From contig NZ_NPDD01000022.1 in NCBI RefSeq assembly GCF_002272245.1, forward strand, positions 1-64,000: DNA of 64,000 nucleotides, read 5' to 3'. This document shows, in pieces, positions 58,925-64,000 of this stretch. The notes under the pieces are model-generated. The model was given only the letters and a program-made list of their open reading frames with translations, was not told the origin of the DNA and ran no database searches. A program made the position numbers and the translations under genes. The stretch comes from Bacillus sp. 7884-1. GTDB lineage: Bacteria > Bacillota > Bacilli > Bacillales > Cytobacillaceae. How positions within the stretch are numbered: position 1 is the first letter of the stretch; each line of letters begins with the position of its first letter.

Positions 58925-59358
58925 TGCACAACAATCAAAACGGATTTACATTAATTGAATCTTTGATTGTTCTCTCCATCTTTTTAATCATCTCTTCGAT
59001 TACTGTCTTTAGCATAAAGCCACAATACCAAATAGCTACTAACAAGTCCTTTATTTCCCAATTAAAAGCAGATTTATATTACGGTCAGCAGTACGCCATC
59101 GCTAATCAGACGGAAGTGAGAGTTATCTTTATTGAGAATGAGCATTCGTATGTCATCGCAGCAGGTGCTAATAGCATTGTTGAAAGAAATTATTCTCCGA
59201 AGATAACAGTAGGTCAGGGCACCATCCAATTATATTTTAAATATAATCCGAATGGGAATGTAGATAGATTCGGTACAATATTTATTCGGACACCGCAGGA
59301 GGATTACAAATTAACTCTTTTAATTGGAAAGGGACGGTTTTATGTTTTGGAAGAATGA
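58924..59358 (+). CDS. comGD: Minor pseudopilin ComGD
   Basis: A 144-residue prepilin with site NG-FTLIESLIVLSIFLIISS (Gly -1, Glu +5) followed by a soluble domain. The ATG uses the last base of the comGC stop (TAATG). It is one of the minor pilins needed to start pseudopilus assembly. Confidence 0.9.
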   Translation: MHNNQNGFTLIESLIVLSIFLIISSITVFSIKPQYQIATNKSFISQLKADLYYGQQYAIANQTEVRVIFIENEHSYVIAAGANSIVERNYSPKITVGQGTIQLYFKYNPNGNVDRFGTIFIRTPQEDYKLTLLIGKGRFYVLEE

Positions 59359-59680
59359 TGGCTATTTTTTACTTGAGCTCCTTTTATCATTGTCCGCTTT
59401 GTTTATGCTGAGTATGTTTTTTTTGCCCTTGTTAATAGATTTGGCAAATCAATCTCAGCAGCTTATAAGAGATAAAAGAGCTAAACAGTTTTTATTTGAG
59501 GAACTACAAGCAAATTTAATTGAGGACAGGATTAATACCCAATACGCCATCACTCTTAATGAAACAGAATATAAGATTTACTGGCGTCTGACCTCAGTTA
59601 GTGGACAAAAGGAGGTTTGTGTAAAAGTTGAAGAAAATACACTTCTCCCAAGTTTTGAAGACTGTGCGATACCCGAATGA
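59342..59680 (+). CDS. comGE: Minor pseudopilin ComGE
   Basis: A 112-residue short prepilin-like protein: DG-YFLLELLLSLSALFML has Gly at -1, Tyr at +1 and Glu at +5. ATG 59342 lies 17 bases inside comGD, with AAAGGGACGG upstream. Identification rests mainly on position and the N-terminal motif. Confidence 0.85.
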   Translation: MFWKNDGYFLLELLLSLSALFMLSMFFLPLLIDLANQSQQLIRDKRAKQFLFEELQANLIEDRINTQYAITLNETEYKIYWRLTSVSGQKEVCVKVEENTLLPSFEDCAIPE

Positions 59681-60104
59681 AAAAGCTTTTACTCTCCTCG
59701 AAGTGCTTTTTGCATTCTCAATCTTCACAACAATCGTGTTTTTCATGTTTCCGGTATTTCAAATCATATCAGACAATAAAGATTCAAATGGAAGGCTTCA
59801 AGCGATGGAATGGGATGTATTTTGCAGTCAGATAAAAAAGGAAATCCATATTAGCTCTAAAGCGGAAGTAATATCAGGGAACCTAGTATTAACCCTAAAT
59901 AATGAAAAAATTTTATATGAAAAGTATGGCAGTAATATAAGAAAGCGAGTGAATTCTACTGGTCATGAAACATTACTGCAGAATGTTTCTTTGGTCACTT
60001 TTACTAGGATAAAAAACTCAGTGAAAATTACTGTAAAAGATGTTTGGGAAAGAGAATATAGTGTTGTAGTGCATTCCTATATTGAATGGTTTCCAATATT
60101 ATGA
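59628..60104 (+). CDS. comGF: Minor pseudopilin ComGF
   Basis: A 158-residue prepilin-like protein. The N-terminal motif NEKA-FTLLEVLFAFSIF has Ala in place of Gly at -1 but keeps Glu at +5. TTG 59628 is the first start after a stop in this frame, with AAAGGAGGT about 11 bases upstream. It overlaps comGE by 53 bases. The soluble region has the ComGF look (WDVFCSQIKKEI; ITVKDVWEREYSVVVHSYIE). Confidence 0.88.
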   Translation: MKKIHFSQVLKTVRYPNEKAFTLLEVLFAFSIFTTIVFFMFPVFQIISDNKDSNGRLQAMEWDVFCSQIKKEIHISSKAEVISGNLVLTLNNEKILYEKYGSNIRKRVNSTGHETLLQNVSLVTFTRIKNSVKITVKDVWEREYSVVVHSYIEWFPIL

Positions 60105-60484
60105 GGAAAGATGAACGAGGATTTACATACCCATTAACTTTGGTGGTACTCATTCTGTTTCTATCAATCTTTTCCTTTCGTGTAGAACAATTGCTTTCTG
60201 AAAGGAAATTATCACATGAAACAACTGTGATTCTTCAGGAGGAATATTATTTCCATTCTTCTTTTAAAAAAATCGAAAAAATATTGCAATCGGGTGGTGT
60301 TATACCAGTAAAGGGTTCATTCTCCTATCAAAAAGGGATTATTGGATATCAAGCCGACATTCCGATTGGATCGGTTCAGAAAATTAACTTTACGCTTGAA
60401 ATGCACACAGGTGAAACAGTGGAAGGACGCGGTTTTTTTGATATTGCTGCAAAAAAAATGATTAAATGGGCTGAACTATATTAA
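60101..60484 (+). CDS. comGG: Minor pseudopilin ComGG
   Basis: A 127-residue protein with RG-FTYPLTLVVLILFLSIF at the N-terminus. It has Gly -1 but no Glu at +5, which is also known for ComGG of B. subtilis (GFIYPA). It begins in an ATGA overlap with comGF and closes the comG pilin set. Confidence 0.87.
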   Translation: MRKDERGFTYPLTLVVLILFLSIFSFRVEQLLSERKLSHETTVILQEEYYFHSSFKKIEKILQSGGVIPVKGSFSYQKGIIGYQADIPIGSVQKINFTLEMHTGETVEGRGFFDIAAKKMIKWAELY

Positions 60485-60553
60485 GGGTGTTAGTTGTTTG
60501 AAATAAAAAAACATGGACATACTTGTAGGGAAGAAATAAAGGCAGGTGTGTCC

Positions 60554-60739
60554 ATGAAAACAAATGATTATGTAAAATATATGACTCAAACTCTTGTTAA
60601 ATATGCGGACCAGCCAAAAGATGAGCGAAAACGGCTCCGGGAAGAGAGAAAGCTAGCCAAGGCATCTTTTTGGTATCGTTGGTTTGGGATTCTTCCCTAT
60701 ATTTTTTATATCGAAGTAAAAAATAGGAGAAAAAGGTAA
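60554..60739 (+). CDS. yqzE: YqzE family protein
   Basis: A 61-residue basic protein with MKTNDYVKYMTQTLVKYADQ at its start and a hydrophobic patch near the end (WYRWFGILPYIFYIEVK). It matches the YqzE family, which follows comGG in B. subtilis; function unknown. ATG 60554 follows GGCAGGTG; a longer frame upstream has no site. Confidence 0.9.
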   Translation: MKTNDYVKYMTQTLVKYADQPKDERKRLREERKLAKASFWYRWFGILPYIFYIEVKNRRKR

Positions 60740-60770
60740 AGAAGCAGATTGATGTCTGCTTCTTTATTTT
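60738..60770 (+). terminator. Terminator of the comG-yqzE operon
   Basis: AAAGAAGCAGA and TCTGCTTCTTT arms, then an AT-rich tail with T runs. Confidence 0.8.
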
Positions 60771-60832
60771 ATTGGCTAGGATTAGGTATAGTGCACAAAT
60801 CAACAACCACCAAAATTAACACAGCCAATTTA

Positions 60833-61624
60833 TTAAACAGCCTTATCGGTTAAATAAAACAATCCGCCGTTAATAAACGATATGTTTATTTTTGGTTCAT
60901 ACTGTTCCTGTAAAGCCCTTTTCTCTGTTTCGTAACTTTCATTTTCTTCTTCTGCATCCTCATAAAAATGGTGTAGAAGCTGCAAATCCTTCTCCCAACG
61001 CATCCTGGCATCCTCTGCCCAAGAATGATCATCTTCTTCAATTACTGCTTTGAGATAATTTTCAATCCGCGATAAACCGCTTTTCGGTTTTACAAGTGGA
61101 GATAACGTAAACGAATAATCTGGTATTTTCGGTGTAAGCTGAACATTCTGCAAACGATTATGGAAATCCTCTACCATTTGTCCATTTATGAGCTGCAAAC
61201 CGATTGATTTAAAAATATCCCGTTTCCGATCGCATTGATACGATATCTTAACATTCATACACAACCAAGGCATTAATGGAGTTTGTTGATTGTTATTCTG
61301 GTGATTCTCATAAAGCCTGATGTAGCTCGAAAGTTTTTTAGTTGATTGAAATATTTGATGCAGTCTTGGAGACCCGAAATGAATCGTTTCTCCTTTTATA
61401 TTTTCAGGTGCAATCTGTGGATTCGTAATAAAAGTAAGCTTCATTGGATTTGGAATCCCGCCTGTTTTTTCTAAATAATGCCAATAAAAAGGTCTATTCA
61501 TTAATTCCTTATCGAGCTCGATAGATAACTGAACAGTTAAGTATCCAGGACCATTTTCTGATATTTCACATTCATTAGCCTGAAAGTAGCGTATGAGAAA
61601 GTTATGAATTTCCAGCTGCTGCAT
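60833..61624 (-). CDS. yqhG: YqhG family protein
   Basis: A 263-residue soluble protein matching YqhG of B. subtilis by position and N-terminal pattern (QQLEIHNFLIRYFQANECEI ... GYLTVQLSIELDKELMNRPFYWHYLEK). Function unknown. It overlaps the helicase gene yqhH by 23 bases and is translated from its own site (GAAGGAGGA), which suggests the two products work together. Confidence 0.9.
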   Translation of the reverse strand: MQQLEIHNFLIRYFQANECEISENGPGYLTVQLSIELDKELMNRPFYWHYLEKTGGIPNPMKLTFITNPQIAPENIKGETIHFGSPRLHQIFQSTKKLSSYIRLYENHQNNNQQTPLMPWLCMNVKISYQCDRKRDIFKSIGLQLINGQMVEDFHNRLQNVQLTPKIPDYSFTLSPLVKPKSGLSRIENYLKAVIEEDDHSWAEDARMRWEKDLQLLHHFYEDAEEENESYETEKRALQEQYEPKINISFINGGLFYLTDKAV

Positions 61625-63290
61625 GTGAATCCTCCTTCTGCATATCTTTTGCCAAATCAATCATCGATGTAAGATTTTCCATCTTAATCCGCATTTCACC
61701 TTCGGAGCAGGATTGTCCAAATATATCAATTAAATGATCTTCAATACTTCCAAAGTCTAGCTTCGTTAAGATATCGTCTAAGTCACCTATTACTTTTTCA
61801 AATAGTTCAATTTTTTCATATAGAAGCTTTAATATATGTTCTTCAACCGTGTTCTGGATTGCAAAATTATAAATCATTACGTCCTTTTCTTGGCCAAGAC
61901 GATGAATCCTTCCAATTCTTTGTTCAAGCCTCATTGGATTCCAGGGTAAATCGAAATTAATAATATGATTACAGAATTGAAGGTTGATTCCCTCTCCGCC
62001 AGCTTCAGTTGCTATGAGGACTTGTGCATGCTTTTGAAATAGCTCACGCATCCAGTCTTTTTTGCCGCGCTTAAAACCGCCTCGGAAGGGAACAGATGAT
62101 ATACCATTTTGTTTTAAATACCATTGCAGGTACATTTGGGTCGCTCTATATTCGGTAAAAATTATTACCTTATCATCGATTTTTTGAATTAACTCCAATG
62201 CCTTTTCTGCTTTTGAGTTTGTTGTAACTGCTTCTACCTTTGAAATTAAATATTGAATTTGATCTTCGAATGCCTTTGTTGGATTTTCCTTTTTTTGCAG
62301 CATATTTTTAAGTGTATAAAATACGGACTCCCTGCTGCTACAAGCTTCCCGCTGTAAGGTCATCACCGAGAAAGCACTTGTATGAACCCAATCACCTTCA
62401 CTTTTTAATTCAGTGATGGCTTCATACAATTCTTTCTCTTGAGTTGAAAATTCAATCGGAATCGTTTCCACCTGTCTTTTAGTCCATTCAATCCCTGTAT
62501 CGGCACGCCGGTTTCGTATCATTACCTTATTTACCAGCTCTTTCAAATGCTCATTGTCATTTAATGAGCGGGCATCCCGCTTGTATTTTTCATAAAATGC
62601 TGTTTCACTGCCTAAATGTCCTGGTTTTAATAGGGAAACAAGGTTAAAGATTTCTTCAATACGATTTTGAATCGGTGTTGCAGTGAGAAGCAGACAAAAC
62701 TTCTTTTTAAGATTTTGAACAAACTCATAGTTTTTAGTCTTATTGTTCTTAAGTTTGTGAGCCTCATCAATAATGATTAAATCGTAATCTTGTTTATAAA
62801 TGATATCACGATGCGGGTCCCGTTTAGCTGTATCAATGGAAGAGACCACTACATCGCATTGCTCCCATACATAGCTTTTCCTTTGAGAAACAGCGGGAAT
62901 AAAAAACTTACTATTTAATTCATAGGACCATTGGGTTACTAGCGAAGCAGGAACGAGAATTAATACTTTTTTAACGAGTCCGCGAATCATGTATTCTTTT
63001 AAAATAAGTCCGGCTTCAATTGTTTTTCCAAGCCCCACTTCATCAGCAAGAATAGCTTTTCCATTCATGTTTTCAATTACCTGCTTTGCGGTTTCGAGCT
63101 GATGAGGCAGCGGGGTAAGATTAGGCAGATGACTTGGTGCTTGTAAGCCTTCAAAATCAGGGATTATCAGATGCTTTTCAACTCCAACTGCAAGCTTAAA
63201 AAGCTCCCAATTTCCCCATGGGCCATCGTTTTCAATCCTATGTAAAAACTCATCCTGCCAAGAGGAATCAAATTCTATTTGAACTGTCAT
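61602..63290 (-). CDS. yqhH: SNF2-family helicase YqhH
   Basis: A 562-residue Swi2/Snf2 ATPase. Walker A is in ILADEVGLGKTIEAGL (about 80-95), DEAH is in IIIDEAHKLKN (about 172), motif III is LTATPIQN, and the second domain has VLIATEAGGEGINLQFC and RLEQRIGRIHRLGQ (motif VI, about 455-468). It is of the bacterial RapA/SNF2 branch and probably remodels nucleic acid-protein complexes. AAAGGGAGC precedes the ATG. It is divergent from the gcvT riboswitch. Confidence 0.93.
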   Translation of the reverse strand: MTVQIEFDSSWQDEFLHRIENDGPWGNWELFKLAVGVEKHLIIPDFEGLQAPSHLPNLTPLPHQLETAKQVIENMNGKAILADEVGLGKTIEAGLILKEYMIRGLVKKVLILVPASLVTQWSYELNSKFFIPAVSQRKSYVWEQCDVVVSSIDTAKRDPHRDIIYKQDYDLIIIDEAHKLKNNKTKNYEFVQNLKKKFCLLLTATPIQNRIEEIFNLVSLLKPGHLGSETAFYEKYKRDARSLNDNEHLKELVNKVMIRNRRADTGIEWTKRQVETIPIEFSTQEKELYEAITELKSEGDWVHTSAFSVMTLQREACSSRESVFYTLKNMLQKKENPTKAFEDQIQYLISKVEAVTTNSKAEKALELIQKIDDKVIIFTEYRATQMYLQWYLKQNGISSVPFRGGFKRGKKDWMRELFQKHAQVLIATEAGGEGINLQFCNHIINFDLPWNPMRLEQRIGRIHRLGQEKDVMIYNFAIQNTVEEHILKLLYEKIELFEKVIGDLDDILTKLDFGSIEDHLIDIFGQSCSEGEMRIKMENLTSMIDLAKDMQKEDSHAAAGNS

Positions 63291-63435
63291 GTTTTCAGCT
63301 CCCTTTTGCAGAAAAATTTATTGCTCAATATTATGCTTTAATGGTAGGATGTAAATAGCTTTGAAAGTTTAAAATATTGTAATAAAATAATTTTTTTCAG
63401 ATGTATATTTTAGTATGACCCGATTATGAAATTAT

Positions 63436-63441
63436 TATAAT
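63436..63441 (+). promoter_or_regulatory. Candidate -10 element of the gcv operon
   Basis: A perfect TATAAT about 14 bases before the riboswitch. No good -35 is visible at 16-18 bases (TATGAC at 63414-63419 is weak). Confidence 0.45.
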
Positions 63442-63451
63442 GCGGATGATG

Positions 63452-63655
63452 ACAAGGGGAGAGACTACTGATGTAGCGCCGAAGGAGCAAGCACAATGTG
63501 TGAATCTCTCAGGCAAAAGAACTCTTGTTTGACGCAGCTCTGGAGAGTGCTGACTAAAGGGCAGCCACCAAAGGGGAAAGCCGATCATAGGTAAACTTTC
63601 AGGTGCAAGGACAGAGACCTTCTTTTGCGTAAAAGGGAGGTTTCTGTCCTTTTTT
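63452..63655 (+). promoter_or_regulatory. Tandem glycine riboswitch with terminator
   Basis: Two glycine aptamers in series. The first contains GGGGAGAGACTAC, GCGCCGAAGGAGCAA and GAATCTCTCAGGCAAAAGAA (about 63455-63525); the second contains CTCTGGAGAGTGC, CACCAAAGGGGAAAGCC and AACTTTCAGGTGCAAGGACA (about 63538-63613). The expression platform is a terminator (GGACAGAGACCT with AGGTTTCTGTCC, then T6, 63608-63655). Glycine binding relieves termination and turns on the cleavage system, whose first gene follows. Confidence 0.96.
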
Positions 63656-63729
63656 GTTGTTTATGCGCTCAAGGATTTGACAAAGGTAACAACGTATGAA
63701 AAACATCTTTGATTAAAGGGGGATTATTG

Positions 63730-64000
63730 ATGACTGAATTAAAACGCACACCACTATTCGACGTGTATAAGGAATATGGCGGGAAAACGATTGATTTTGG
63801 AGGCTGGGAGCTGCCTGTTCAATTCTCAAGCATCAAGGAAGAACATGAAGCCGTCCGCACAAAGGCTGGTTTATTTGATGTTTCGCATATGGGGGAAATT
63901 GAGGTAAAGGGACCAGACAGCATAAATTACTTGCAAAAGATGTTAACAAATGACATTTCAAAAATTAAAAATGGCGGAGCACAATACAATGCAATGTGCT
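63730..64000 (+). CDS. gcvT: Aminomethyltransferase GcvT (glycine cleavage T protein), 3' end outside the window
   Basis: The first 90 codons of gcvT are present; the gene runs off the right edge. The start [20 protein letters not shown] with [21 protein letters not shown] and [14 protein letters not shown] is characteristic of the folate-binding T protein, which moves the methylene group of glycine to tetrahydrofolate. AAAGGGGGAT lies upstream of ATG 63730, and the glycine riboswitch controls it. Confidence 0.96.
   Translation, partial: MTELKRTPLFDVYKEYGGKTIDFGGWELPVQFSSIKEEHEAVRTKAGLFDVSHMGEIEVKGPDSINYLQKMLTNDISKIKNGGAQYNAMC

Noticed and set aside
55485-61000. Competence region as a novel secretion or defence system
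   Set aside because: All seven genes match the known comG order and motifs.
61602-63290. SNF2 helicase plus yqhG as a phage defence island
   Set aside because: SNF2 helicases occur in defence systems, but this pair is a conserved core locus between comG and gcvT in Bacillus with no nuclease or methylase partner here.

Overview
The window is core chromosome of a low-GC, endospore-forming Firmicute of the family Bacillaceae (a Bacillus, Neobacillus or close relative; I cannot fix the genus from sequence alone). The evidence is the gene order, which follows the Bacillus subtilis yqeZ-floA ... sigA ... pst ... comG ... gcvT segment almost gene for gene, together with sporulation genes (yqfC, yqfD), strong AGGAGG-type ribosome binding sites, frequent TTG/GTG starts, a T-box and a tandem glycine riboswitch. 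I see no phage, transposase, CRISPR array, rRNA or tRNA.

Layout. 1-4.7 kb: membrane-domain genes (NfeD-like, flotillin FloA), sporulation yqfC-yqfD and phoH. 4.9-9.4 kb: pgpH (c-di-AMP hydrolysis), ybeY, dgkA, cdd, era, an operon-like run for RNA and envelope housekeeping. 9.6-13.8 kb: yqzL, recO, a T-box-controlled single-chain glycyl-tRNA synthetase, ccpN and ppsR. 14.1-17.5 kb: a decayed yqxD remnant, then dnaG-sigA. 17.9-24.5 kb: cccA, trmK, the Nif3-like yqfO, ispH and yqfQ on the minus strand, cshB, nfo. 24.5-27.0 kb: a zinc importer operon ending in its probable repressor (znuC-znuB-zur). 27.0-34.2 kb: yqfW, a DUF4190 protein, ispG, LysM protein, DUF1189, DUF456, an Fnr-type regulator, sodA and an MFS carrier. 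34.3-41.1 kb: pbpA and a PhoP-box-preceded pstSCAB-phoU operon. 41.3-46.3 kb: a DUF4912/glycosyltransferase pair, rpmG, yqgN, DUF92, ldh and a small protein gene. 46.4-55.4 kb: gluP rhomboid protease, yqgQ-glcK, yqgT, yqgU, yqgW, yqgX, a MidA-type methyltransferase, yqgY. 55.5-61 kb: a Cys-rich winged-helix regulator and the complete comGA-GG competence pseudopilus operon plus yqzE. 61-64 kb: yqhG, the SNF2 helicase yqhH and, divergent, the glycine riboswitch and the start of gcvT, cut by the window edge.

How parts work together. Informational genes dominate (DnaG, SigA, RecO, Era, YbeY, GlyS, L33, CshB, Nfo). Nutrient sensing is represented by Zur (zinc), PhoP/PhoU (phosphate), CcpN/PpsR (carbon flow), Fnr and a candidate Rex site (oxygen/redox), and two RNA switches (glycyl-tRNA and glycine). 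Two genes absent from a long-ORF scan were added by reading the gaps: yqzL (9598-9741, plus) and yqgW (52802-52978, minus).

I did not find a convincing previously undescribed system. The points most worth checking are a terminator-like hairpin that contains the yqfC ribosome binding site, the yqxD pseudogene, the two candidate operators of the zinc operon, the DUF4912-glycosyltransferase pair, the Cys-cluster regulator next to comG, and a dispersed short repeat. Gene starts were chosen by ribosome binding site spacing and by alignment from memory with B. subtilis proteins; no database search was run.
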